A stretch of DNA of 64,000 bases from Allobosea lupini (GTDB lineage: Bacteria; Pseudomonadota; Alphaproteobacteria; Rhizobiales; Beijerinckiaceae): contig NZ_FOAN01000014.1 in assembly GCF_900109525.1 (NCBI RefSeq), forward strand, positions 1 through 64,000, in the 5' to 3' direction. Within the stretch, counting starts at the first letter, position 1, and the number at the start of each line of letters is the position of its first letter. A model generated the notes under the pieces. That model saw only the letters and a list, made by a program, of their open reading frames with translations. It was not told the DNA's origin and searched no databases. Positions 56,937-64,000 of the stretch are shown in pieces. The translations under genes and the position numbers were made by a program.

Positions 56937-59330
56937 ATGTCCGATCCCCGTCTGCCCATCCTCGCCGAGCTGGAGAAGAAGATTCTCTGGCTGGCCTCGT
57001 GGACGATCCACAACGCCAACCACATCCGCCCGAACGATGACGGGATGAAGGTCGGCGGCCACCAGGCCTCCTCGGCCTCGCTGGCGACGATCATGACGGC
57101 GCTCTACATGGCCGCGCTGAAGCCGCAGGACCGGGTCGCGGTGAAGCCGCACGCCTCGCCCATTTTCCACGCCATCAACTATCTGATGGGCCTGCAGACG
57201 CGGGAGAAGCTCGAGAACTTCCGCGGCTACAAGGGCGCGCAGAGCTATCCCTCGCGCACCAAGGACATCGACGACGTCGACTTCTCGACCGGCTCGGTCG
57301 GCCTCGGCGTCGCGCAGACGCTCTTCTCCTCGCTGGTCCAGGACTATGTGAAGGCGCATGGCTGGGGCGGCGACACGCCGGAGGGGCGCATGGTCGCGCT
57401 GATCGGCGATGCCGAGCTCGACGAGGGCAACATCTTCGAGGCCCTGATGGAGGGCTGGAAGCACGGTGTGCGCAACACCTGGTGGGTGATCGACTATAAC
57501 CGTCAGTCGCTCGACGCCGTCGTCCGCGAGGGCCTCTATGACCGGATCGAGCAGATGTTCCGCGCCTTCGGCTGGGACGTCGTCACGCTGAAATACGGCT
57601 CGCTGCAGCAGGCTGCCTTCAAGGAAAAGGGCGGCGAGCGGCTGAAGGCCTGGATCGATTCCTGCCCGAACCAGCTCTATTCGGCCCTGACCTTCCAGGG
57701 TGGCGCCGCCTGGCGCAAGCGCCTGATGGACGATCTCGGTGACCAGGGCCCGGTCACCAGGCTGATCGAGAAGCGCTCCGACGCCGAGCTTTCGGCGCTG
57801 ATGTGCAATCTCGGCGGCCACGATCTGCCCTCGCTGCTCGAGGCGTTCGAGGGCATCACGCATGACCGGCCGGTCTGCTTCCTCGCTTATACGGTCAAGG
57901 GCTTCGGCCTGCCGCTGGCCGGGCACAAGGACAACCATGCCGGCCTGATGACCAAGGAGCAGATGGAAGGCTTCAAGGCCGCCAACAAGGTCCGGCCCGG
58001 CCATGAATGGGACCTGTTCGAGGGGCTGGCGCTGCCCGAGAAGGAAATCCGCGCCTTCCTCGACAAGGTGCCGTTCTTCGCCAAAGGCCGCCGGCGCCAT
58101 TCGGCTCCGGCCCTGCCGGTCCCGGCCAGGCTCGGGGCAGGCATCCAGGCGACGATGTCGACGCAAGCTGGCTTCGGCAAGGTGCTGGACGAGTTGGCGA
58201 AGCTCGGCGGCCCGCTCGCCGACCGCATCGTGACGACGGCGCCGGACGTCACCGTCTCGACCAATCTCGGCCCCTGGGTCAACCGGCGTGGCCTGTTCGC
58301 GCGGGCCTCGATGGCCGACACCTTCAAGGACGAGCGCATCCCCTCGATGCAGAAATGGGAGTTCTCGCCCAAGGGCCAGCATATCGAGCTTGGCATTGCG
58401 GAGATGAACCTGTTCATAAACCTCTCCGCGCTCGGCCTGTCGCACTCGATCTTCGGCGAGCGGCTGATCCCGATCGGCACGCTCTACGATCCCTTCATCT
58501 CGCGCGGTCTCGATGCGCTGAACTATGCCTGCTACCAGGACGCCCGCTTCATGGTCGTGGCGACTCCGGCCGGCGTCACGCTGGCGCCCGAGGGCGGCGC
58601 CCACCAGTCGATCGCGACGCCATTGATCGGCATGAGCCAGGATGGGCTCTGCGCCTTCGAGCCGGCCTTCGTCGACGAACTCGCCGTGATGATGCGCTGG
58701 TCGTTCGAATACCTGCAGAAGGATGGCGAGGGCGATCCGGACGAGCGCACCTGGCTGCGCGACGAGACCGGCGGCTCGGTCTATCTGCGCCTCTCCACCC
58801 GCCAGGTCGAGCAGCCCAAGCGCGCGATGACGCCGGAGCTGGAGCGCGACATCATCGACGGCGCCTATTGGCTGAGGAAGCCCGGCCCGAATGCCTCCGT
58901 CGTCATCGCCTATACCGGCGCCGTCGCGCCCGAGGCGATCGAGGCTGTCGGCCTGCTTGCCGAGGACCGGCGCGATGTCGGCCTGCTCGCGATCACCTCG
59001 GCCGACCGGCTGAATGCCGGCTGGCAGGCGGCCGAGCGGGCGCGCCAGCGCGGCAACCATGAGGCGACCAGCCATGTCGAGCGCCTGCTCGGCGATCTCC
59101 AGCGCGATTGCGGCATCGTCTCGGTGCTGGACGGGCATCCGGCGACTTTGGCCTGGCTCGGCAGCGTCCACGGCCATCGGCAGAAGGCGCTCGGCGTCGA
59201 GCATTTCGGCCAGACCGGCACCGTCGCCGACCTCTACCGCCATTTCGGCATCGACGCGAACGCGATCGTGCACGCGGCGAACGCCGCCGCCCCGGGCCGG
59301 CCGGTCAGGTATCTGAAAGCGCTGCCGTAA
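56937..59330 (+). CDS. AceE/MdeB-type homodimeric 2-oxoacid dehydrogenase E1 (transketolase-like)
   Basis: 797 residues. TPP site 'GDAELDEGNIFEALMEGWKH' ending at 'NRQSLD' is the GDxxxxEGN...N motif. 'HASPIFHAINYLMG' and 'SYPSRTKDIDDVDFSTGSVG' match AceE/MdeB. The middle (about 500-680) is the pyrimidine domain ('LGIAEMNLFINLSALGLSHS', 'HQSIATPLIG'). It is shorter than AceE (about 885). MdeB acts on 2-oxobutyrate made by methionine gamma-lyase. No lyase, E2 or E3 gene is in the window, so it must share a complex or act alone. Pyruvate and 2-oxobutyrate cannot be told apart here. Confidence 0.88.
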   Translation: MSDPRLPILAELEKKILWLASWTIHNANHIRPNDDGMKVGGHQASSASLATIMTALYMAALKPQDRVAVKPHASPIFHAINYLMGLQTREKLENFRGYKGAQSYPSRTKDIDDVDFSTGSVGLGVAQTLFSSLVQDYVKAHGWGGDTPEGRMVALIGDAELDEGNIFEALMEGWKHGVRNTWWVIDYNRQSLDAVVREGLYDRIEQMFRAFGWDVVTLKYGSLQQAAFKEKGGERLKAWIDSCPNQLYSALTFQGGAAWRKRLMDDLGDQGPVTRLIEKRSDAELSALMCNLGGHDLPSLLEAFEGITHDRPVCFLAYTVKGFGLPLAGHKDNHAGLMTKEQMEGFKAANKVRPGHEWDLFEGLALPEKEIRAFLDKVPFFAKGRRRHSAPALPVPARLGAGIQATMSTQAGFGKVLDELAKLGGPLADRIVTTAPDVTVSTNLGPWVNRRGLFARASMADTFKDERIPSMQKWEFSPKGQHIELGIAEMNLFINLSALGLSHSIFGERLIPIGTLYDPFISRGLDALNYACYQDARFMVVATPAGVTLAPEGGAHQSIATPLIGMSQDGLCAFEPAFVDELAVMMRWSFEYLQKDGEGDPDERTWLRDETGGSVYLRLSTRQVEQPKRAMTPELERDIIDGAYWLRKPGPNASVVIAYTGAVAPEAIEAVGLLAEDRRDVGLLAITSADRLNAGWQAAERARQRGNHEATSHVERLLGDLQRDCGIVSVLDGHPATLAWLGSVHGHRQKALGVEHFGQTGTVADLYRHFGIDANAIVHAANAAAPGRPVRYLKALP

Positions 59331-59342
59331 GGCGCAACACGG

Positions 59343-59481
59343 AACCCCTCTCCTGAAAGGAGAGGGCAGGGGTGAGGTGTTCGGAGTGAAATCGTTAGCT
59401 GCAACATAGCCGCGGTGAGCGCTCGCGGAACTGGTCAAACCGCCCACACCTCACCCTGCCCTCTCCTTCCAGTAGAGGGTT
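59343..59481. repeat. Long inverted repeat between convergent genes
   Basis: 59343-59380 and 59446-59481 are inverted copies (about 36 bp, a few mismatches) around a 65-bp spacer. The left arm has its own CCTCTCC-TGAAA-GGAGAGG hairpin. It separates the E1 gene from the convergent MFS gene and may end both transcripts, or be a small mobile repeat. Confidence 0.6.
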
Positions 59482-59495
59482 CCTTGCGCCTCGGA

Positions 59496-60896
59496 TCAGC
59501 CGCCCCGCTTCACCTTCACGCCCGCGATCAGCCACGCACCCGTCAGGAAGAGGCCGATCAGCACCGCCAGGCCCGCGCGTTGGCTCGCAAAAACGGTCGT
59601 CGCCAGCGCGACCAGCGTCGGCCCCATGAACGAGGTCACCTTCCCGGCGAGTGCGAACAGTCCGAAGAACTCGCCGATCCGGGCGGGTGGCGCGATGCGC
59701 GCGAGCAGGCTGCGCGAAGAGGCCTGCAAGGGGCCGGCGACCAAGCCGATCAGCAGCCCTAGGCCGAGATAGACCTTCTCCGGCAGCGAGGCGAAGAGCC
59801 CGTCGCCCGGCACAGCCGGCGCCGCCTCGATGACGAAGGCGACCTGCCCCGGCCCGAGCGAGAGAATGCCGATGCAGGCGAAGAGCAGGCAGGCGATGGC
59901 GCCGAGGATCACAGTCTTGCCGCCGATCGCATCGTCGAGCTTGCCGCCGGCCCAGGCACCGAGCGTGCCGGTGACCGTGAGCAGGATGCCGAAGACACCG
60001 AGCTCGATCGTCTGCCAGCCGAAGACGCCGGCGCCATAGATGCCGCCGAAGGCGAAGAGCGCGACCAGCCCGTCCTGGTAGATCATGTTCGCGAGCAGGA
60101 AGCGGCCGAGCCCGGGCAGAGAGGGCAGTTCGGTGATCGTCGCCTTGAGATGGGAGAATCCACCGGCCGCCGCCTCCTTCAGCGGGATGCCGGTCCGCGG
60201 CGAGTCCGGCGTGAGCAGGAACATCGGGGTGACGAAGATCACGAACCAGAGTGCGGTGAGCGGCCCGGAGAAGCGGTCGCCCTCGCGAGCGGCGGCATCG
60301 AGCCCGAACAGCGGCGACAGGCCGGCCAATGTCTTGCCGGTCTGCGGATCGGCCGCGAGGAAGCCGAGCGTCAGCGCCAGCGAGATCAGCCCGCCGAGAT
60401 AGCCGACGGCCCAGCCGGTGCCGGAGAGGCGCCCGAGCCGCTCCGGCGGGACGAGGCGCGTCATCATCGCATTGTTGAAGATCGTCGCGAATTCCGCGCC
60501 GATCGTGCCGATGACGAAGCCGCAGAGCGCGATCGTCACCGCCCAGGGCGAACCCGGCTTGGCGTACCAGAGCATGCCTGAGCCCAGGACCAGCATGGCG
60601 CCGAACACCGCGATCCATGGCTTGCGTGGCCCGGTCCTGTCGGCGATGCCACCCAGCAGCGGCGAGAGCAGCGCGATGGCGAGCCCGGCAAGGCCCGTCG
60701 CATAGCCCCAGAGCGCCTGCCCTTCTGCCGGGTCGCTCGCCAGGGTCGAGGCGAAGAAGGGCGCAAAGACAAAGGTGGTGACCAGGGTGAAGAAGGGCTG
60801 CGCCGACCAGTCGAAGAAGATCCAGGCGACGACCGAGCGCCGCGGCGGATAGGTCGCGGGCTGGTCGCTGGCGGCAGGCAGGGAAGCGGCGCTCAC
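59496..60896 (-). CDS. UMF1-family (Atg22-like) MFS transporter
   Basis: 466 residues from a GTG at 60896 that overlaps the LON-gene stop (GTGA). About 12 helices. 'VVAWIFFDWSAQPFFTLVTT' is the family's N-terminal signature (DWA/S-xQPF/Y). 'LGGIADRTGPRKPWIAVFGA' is motif A. 'RLVPPERLGRLSGTGWAVGY' is typical of the UMF1 group. Atg22 exports amino acids from the yeast vacuole; bacterial substrates are unknown. It is the third gene of an overlapping operon with YbbN-like and LON-domain genes. Confidence 0.9.
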   Translation of the reverse strand: MSAASLPAASDQPATYPPRRSVVAWIFFDWSAQPFFTLVTTFVFAPFFASTLASDPAEGQALWGYATGLAGLAIALLSPLLGGIADRTGPRKPWIAVFGAMLVLGSGMLWYAKPGSPWAVTIALCGFVIGTIGAEFATIFNNAMMTRLVPPERLGRLSGTGWAVGYLGGLISLALTLGFLAADPQTGKTLAGLSPLFGLDAAAREGDRFSGPLTALWFVIFVTPMFLLTPDSPRTGIPLKEAAAGGFSHLKATITELPSLPGLGRFLLANMIYQDGLVALFAFGGIYGAGVFGWQTIELGVFGILLTVTGTLGAWAGGKLDDAIGGKTVILGAIACLLFACIGILSLGPGQVAFVIEAAPAVPGDGLFASLPEKVYLGLGLLIGLVAGPLQASSRSLLARIAPPARIGEFFGLFALAGKVTSFMGPTLVALATTVFASQRAGLAVLIGLFLTGAWLIAGVKVKRGG

Positions 60897-61564
60897 TGCA
60901 ATGTCGTGTCCGGGTCGGAGCCGCCGCGCGCCAGCTCGATCTCGGTGATCGCGACCAGCACCTCGGCCCGGGTCTTCAGGCTCGGGGCCTCCAGCAGCGC
61001 CTGCTTCTCGCGCGGCCCGAACGGGCACATCATCGAGAGCGCGTTGACCAGCGCCTCGTTCGGCGCCTCGTTGACGCCCTTCCAGTCGATCTTGAGCTCG
61101 TTCGCCTTGGCGAAACTGCGCAGTGCCTTGATGAGGCCGGTGCGGTCGACCTCGTCCTCGCCGGCACGCGCCTCGAAATCGACGGCGAAATCGCCATAGG
61201 ACACCCGGCCCTGGCGATAGGGCGTGGTGACGGAGAGTTCCTCCTCCAGCCGGAAGCGCGAGATGCCGGTCAGCGTGATGACGTAGCGGTCGTCGCCCGT
61301 CTCGGCGAACTGCGTGATCCGGCCGATGCAGCCGACTTGCAGCAGCGGCGGAACCTGCGCCTGGCGTCCGTTGTCCGGCTCCGGCTGGATCATGCCGATG
61401 ACGCGGTGCGTGCGCAGCGCATCGTCGATCATGGCAAGATAGCGCGGCTCGAAGATGTTGAGCGGCATCTGCCCGCGCGGCAGCAGAAGCGCGCCGGCGA
61501 GCGGAAACAGCGGGATCACCGCCGGGCAGTCCTCAGGCCCGGAATAGACCGCGTTCATGCCCAT
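60893..61564 (-). CDS. LON substrate-binding domain protein
   Basis: 223 residues from the ATG at 61564, which has AGAGGAG upstream; an ATG at 61588 would overlap the thioredoxin stop (ATGA). The N-terminal LON domain is visible as 'VIPLFPLAGALLLPRGQMPL', 'IFEPRYLAMIDDAL' and 'GCIGRITQFAETGDDRYVIT'. No AAA or protease domain is present, so this is the stand-alone LAN-type protein found next to YbbN homologues in alphaproteobacteria. It probably binds unfolded peptides. It sits in the middle of an overlapping three-gene operon. Confidence 0.9.
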   Translation of the reverse strand: MGMNAVYSGPEDCPAVIPLFPLAGALLLPRGQMPLNIFEPRYLAMIDDALRTHRVIGMIQPEPDNGRQAQVPPLLQVGCIGRITQFAETGDDRYVITLTGISRFRLEEELSVTTPYRQGRVSYGDFAVDFEARAGEDEVDRTGLIKALRSFAKANELKIDWKGVNEAPNEALVNALSMMCPFGPREKQALLEAPSLKTRAEVLVAITEIELARGGSDPDTTLQ

Positions 61565-61584
61565 CAGCGCGCGCTCCTCTCTCC

Positions 61585-62484
61585 TCACGAAAACAGCAGG
61601 ACCGATAGCTTGCGACGGCCGGCAACGCTGTGCTCGTCCATCGGCCCCCAGGCCTCGAACAATTGCAGCAGTTGCTTGCGCGCGCCGTCATCGTTCCATG
61701 TGCGGTCGGCCTTGATGATCGCGATCAGATGATCGACCGCCTCCTCGCGCTTGTCGCGCGCATTCAGCGCCAAGGCGAGATCGAAGCGGGCCTGATGGTC
61801 CTTGGGGTTGGCCGCGACCTTGGCCTCGAGCTCGGCGGTATCGCCGAGCGAGGCGGCCTGCTCGGCGAGCTCGACCGCGGCCCGGACCGCCGCCACCGCC
61901 GGATCCTGCCCCTTCGCCTCCGGCACCATGGCGAGGAAGCCCTTGGCCCCCTCGATATCGCCGGCGTCGAGATGCAGGCGCGCCATGCCGGCGATCGCCG
62001 TGATGTTCTCGGGCTCGGCCGCCAGCACCTCGGCATAGAGCTCGCTTGCGCCTGCCGCGTCGCCCGCCTCCAAAGCCTCCGCCGCAGCCGCCAGAACCTC
62101 CTCGATCGGCCCGGGCCCCATCGGCCCCACGAGCTTCTCGATGAAGGCTTTGACCTGGCTCTCCGGCTGCGCGCCCATGAAGCCGTCGATCGGCTGGCCG
62201 CGCTGGAAGGCGATCACCGCCGGAATCGACTGGATGCCGAGCTGGCCTGCGATCGCCGGGTGCTCGTCGATGTTCATCTTGACCAGCTTGACCTTGCCGC
62301 CGGCCTCGTTGACCACCTTCTCGATCACCGGGGTCAATTGCTTGCACGGGCCGCACCATGGCGCCCAGAAATCGACCAGCACCGGCTGGTTCATCGATTC
62401 GGCGATGACGTCCTGGCGGAAGCCTTGCGTCGTCGTGTCCTTGATCAGCCCCTTGGCCGGGGCCGCATCGCCATTGACCAGCAT
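61585..62484 (-). CDS. YbbN-like thioredoxin with TPR region
   Basis: 299 residues from the ATG at 62484. Thioredoxin domain 1-130 with 'VDFWAPWCGPCKQLTPVIEK' (WCGPC active site), 'IDEHPAIAGQLGIQSIPAVI' (cis-Pro). The C-terminal TPR-like region (about 135-290) carries repeated Ala-rich helices ('EALEAGDAAGASELYAEVLA'). E. coli YbbN (CnoX) is a holdase that delivers clients to DnaK/GroEL; the WCGPC motif here implies redox activity as well. It heads the operon with the LON-domain and UMF1 genes. Confidence 0.93.
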   Translation of the reverse strand: MLVNGDAAPAKGLIKDTTTQGFRQDVIAESMNQPVLVDFWAPWCGPCKQLTPVIEKVVNEAGGKVKLVKMNIDEHPAIAGQLGIQSIPAVIAFQRGQPIDGFMGAQPESQVKAFIEKLVGPMGPGPIEEVLAAAAEALEAGDAAGASELYAEVLAAEPENITAIAGMARLHLDAGDIEGAKGFLAMVPEAKGQDPAVAAVRAAVELAEQAASLGDTAELEAKVAANPKDHQARFDLALALNARDKREEAVDHLIAIIKADRTWNDDGARKQLLQLFEAWGPMDEHSVAGRRKLSVLLFS

Positions 62485-62571
62485 GGCTCGTCCTTCACCT
62501 AGCACTCTGTCGACGTGGAAATCGAAAAAACCTGATGCCCGCATGGCGGGCCACCCCATAGATGGGTGGCT

Positions 62572-63099
62572 TCAGCCGTTCTGTCCATCATCCGGCGGTG
62601 TCGGAAGGTCAATGATCATCGGCTCGTGCCCGACCGCACGCAGGAAGGCGAGCATATCGTCTCTGGAGATGCCGAGCGTCGCAGTGTTGACCAGAGGATG
62701 GAAATTCAGGCGCTCGCCATCCATCAGCGCGGCATCGAGCACCATGGTGACGTCTCCGGCGCGATCGTTGACGACGGCGAAGCCGGTGACAGAGCCGGGC
62801 GTCACCCCGAGCGTCGCCATCAGCAGCTCGGCAGAGCCGAAGGACAGCCGCCCGCTGGCGCCGAGCCGCTCGTGCAGCCGCTTCAGGTCGATCCGCGTAC
62901 TCTCCAGCGCCGAGACCAGGAAGAGCCTGCCCTTCTTGTCCTTCAGGAACAGGTTCTTGGTGTGATGGCCGGGAACCTTGCCGCGCAGTTCCTTCGATTC
63001 GGCGACGGTGAAGACCGCGACATGGTCGATGCGCTCGGTCTTGATGCCGAGCTCATCGAGCTTGGCGATGAGAGCGTCGGGAGTGAGAGGCGTGGGCAT
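62572..63099 (-). CDS. YbaK/ProX-type prolyl-tRNA editing protein
   Basis: 175 residues. 'TERIDHVAVFTVAESKELRG' and 'GHHTKNLFLKDKKGRLFLVS' are the conserved opening with the catalytic Lys, and 'RLSFGSAELLMATLGVTPGS' and 'FAVVNDRAGDVTMVLDAAL' the later core. Free-standing ProXp-ala deacylates Ala-tRNA-Pro. It acts in trans, as prolyl-tRNA synthetases in this group lack the insertion domain. It starts 88 bp upstream of the YbbN-like gene with a plausible common promoter, but a gap suggests a separate unit. Confidence 0.9.
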   Translation of the reverse strand: MPTPLTPDALIAKLDELGIKTERIDHVAVFTVAESKELRGKVPGHHTKNLFLKDKKGRLFLVSALESTRIDLKRLHERLGASGRLSFGSAELLMATLGVTPGSVTGFAVVNDRAGDVTMVLDAALMDGERLNFHPLVNTATLGISRDDMLAFLRAVGHEPMIIDLPTPPDDGQNG

Positions 63100-63470
63100 G
63101 CTCGGCCGGTCAGGACAGGGAAGCTGCGCGATGCCTAAGGCCGCCGGCCGGCGCAGGCAAGCGATGCGAGGCGTGAAGCAGGTCAGATGCCCCTTCGCAT
63201 CACTCCGCGCGGCATAGAGCGACGCGACATCGCTCGCGTCGAGATGGCGCCCGACTCGCCCAGGATAACAGCTGTTTTTCCATCATATCGCTAGCGGATC
63301 GACAAAGCTGAAGGCGCATCCAGCGCTTGTCCGCGTTATGGCATTGTTTCTTCGGCGGTTTTGCGGGCCTGTCACGCGACCATCAGAAAATTGCAACAAG
63401 GCGCTTGCGCTTCTCGTCCCGTTGGGCAATAAACCGGCCGCGCCGCCAACACGGCGCGACTGTCTCGGAT
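63100..63470. other. Gene-free region before tRNA-Gly
   Basis: 371 bp with no supported gene. It should hold the promoters for the editing protein gene (minus) and tRNA-Gly (plus). I found no repeat or consensus promoter. Confidence 0.4.
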
Positions 63471-63545
63471 GCGGGTGTAGCTCAGGGGTAGAGCACAACC
63501 TTGCCAAGGTTGGGGTCGAGGGTTCGAATCCCTTCGCCCGCTCCA
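63471..63545 (+). tRNA. tRNA-Gly (anticodon GCC)
   Basis: 75 nt with 3' CCA encoded. Acceptor GCGGGTG/CGCCCGC with discriminator T, D-arm GCTCAGGGGTAGAGC, anticodon stem-loop CAACC-TTGCCAA-GGTTG, T-arm GAGGGTTCGAATCCCTT. A T-tailed hairpin follows. Confidence 0.96.
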
Positions 63546-63573
63546 GACAATCTCAAGGTTTGAGAGGCACGTA

Positions 63574-63598
63574 AGCGTCGGGTTTCCCGGCGCTTTTT
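63574..63598 (+). terminator. Rho-independent terminator after tRNA-Gly
   Basis: AGCGTCGGG-TTT-CCCGGCGCT (9-bp stem with one G-T pair) followed by TTTTTGC. It lies 29 bp after the tRNA. Confidence 0.75.
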
Positions 63599-63715
63599 GC
63601 TTTTTGGGTCTGAGTGGTTCGGGGCGATTTCCGAAGTGCCGCGAAAGCCCGTGGTTACCTCGCGGTTACAAGTTAGGCTCGAAGTCGTGCCGGGCTCCTC
63701 AAATGCGCCCCGCTA

Positions 63716-64000
63716 GGGTCCGGACCCATAAAATTGTTGGCGCCGCCGTCATGGCGTGATTCACGACTTCCGAAAGGAAGTCATGATGAACCCCGATCGC
63801 TTCTGGCTGACGGATGCGGAATTCGCGCGGATCGAGCCGCATTTGCCAATCGACACACGGGGCAAGCCGCGCATTGATGACCGCCGGGTGATCAGCGGCA
63901 TCGTCCATGTCCTGAAGTCCGGCGGGCGCTGGATCGATGCGCCGCCGGATTACGGGCCAAGCAAAACGCTCTACAATCGCTATGTGCGCTGGGCCGCCAA
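63716..64000 (+). mobile_element. Left end of an IS5-family insertion sequence, cut by the window
   Basis: A GGGTCCGGACCCATAAAATT terminus begins at about 63716, preceded by CTA/CTAG that may be the target site. The first 67 bp carry no gene; then a DUF4096-type transposase begins. The right end and matching inverted repeat lie beyond the window. It is inserted 170 bp after tRNA-Gly. The exact left boundary is my estimate. Confidence 0.7.
63783..64000 (+). CDS. IS5-family transposase, N-terminal part
   Basis: 72 codons are visible before the window ends. 'DRFWLTDAEFARIEPHLPID', 'RVISGIVHVLKSGGRWIDAP' and 'PSKTLYNRYVRWAA' match the DUF4096 N-terminal domain of IS5-group (IS427-like) transposases. 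The DDE catalytic part is outside the window; this group often needs a -1 frameshift to make the full enzyme. The ATG at 63783 (or 63786) has AAGGAAG just upstream. Confidence 0.85.
   Translation, partial: MMNPDRFWLTDAEFARIEPHLPIDTRGKPRIDDRRVISGIVHVLKSGGRWIDAPPDYGPSKTLYNRYVRWAA

Noticed and set aside
56862..59447. 861-codon open frame on the minus strand opposite the E1 gene
   Set aside because: It mirrors the codon pattern of the plus-strand gene, which has clear TPP-enzyme motifs; the minus product is His/Arg/Ala-rich without domains.
63338..63574. Small protein gene running through tRNA-Gly
   Set aside because: The frame translates the tRNA sequence itself and has no ribosome binding site.
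1..64000. CRISPR arrays, prophage genes, integrases, replication origin
   Set aside because: No regularly spaced direct repeats, phage structural genes, recombinase motifs or DnaA-box cluster were seen.

Overview
The window reads as a GC-rich chromosomal segment of an alphaproteobacterium of the order Hyphomicrobiales (Rhizobiales). The evidence is an EcfG-type promoter, an Aap-type amino-acid transporter, an IalB-family protein, ribosomal protein L21 with the helix-hairpin-helix tail seen in this order, and abundant palindromic intergenic repeats. A Bosea-like genus is my guess only. About 60 protein genes, two tRNAs (Ser-CGA, Gly-GCC), one frameshifted gene remnant and the left end of an IS5-family element are visible. 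No CRISPR array, phage or replication origin was seen.

Layout. (1) 0.4-6.9 kb, sensing: a RidA protein; a DUF6894 protein translationally coupled to a single-domain response regulator behind a consensus EcfG promoter; a convergent LOV-domain HWE histidine kinase (a LovK/LovR-like pair); and a large hybrid kinase whose N-terminus is a ParD-like antitoxin domain. (2) 7.3-15.9 kb, accessory metabolism: LysR regulator, Tat-exported metallo-beta-lactamase-fold hydrolase and aldo/keto reductase, MFS/AraC divergent pair, epimerase pseudogene, SDR coupled to a patatin-like lipoprotein. (3) 16.1-21.0 kb: a type I secretion cassette, with a 531-residue cysteine-free repeat protein, a PrtD-type ABC exporter and an HlyD-type adaptor. 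(4) 21.7-31.1 kb: tRNA-Ser, rplU-rpmA, acetyltransferases, a PHB-depolymerase-like esterase, obgE, ialB, a drug-efflux-type MFS and an MsbA-like exporter. (5) 31.2-34.9 kb: DSD1-family PLP enzyme, a Rossmann-fold protein, a cysteine hydrolase and an M20 amidohydrolase.

(6) 35.0-43.3 kb is a molybdate/tungstate-type oxyanion uptake supercluster: a HTH plus binding-protein-like regulator with a perfect inverted-repeat operator candidate, tupBCA, two tandem ModA-like binding proteins (the second without a signal peptide), a TrmO-like protein, and a FecB/FecC/FecE-type ABC transporter that context suggests is MolABC-like. (7) 43.4-51.9 kb: serine hydrolase, small secreted protein, aapJQM without aapP, and an uncharacterised cluster of one polytopic and three membrane-anchored proteins. 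(8) 52.0-56.8 kb: acetoacetate decarboxylase, 3-hydroxybutyrate dehydrogenase and a patatin, which together suggest ketone-body/PHB turnover, plus regulators. (9) 56.9-64.0 kb: an AceE/MdeB-type dehydrogenase E1 divergent from an Lrp/AsnC regulator, the YbbN-like thioredoxin/LON-domain/UMF1-MFS operon, a prolyl-tRNA editing protein, tRNA-Gly and the IS element.

The best candidates for undescribed biology are the ParD-fused hybrid kinase, the type I secretion cassette with its LPG-repeat substrate, the stress-linked LOV kinase unit, the oxyanion supercluster, and the 49.0-52.0 kb membrane cluster. Family assignments are made by eye from motifs; no database search was run.
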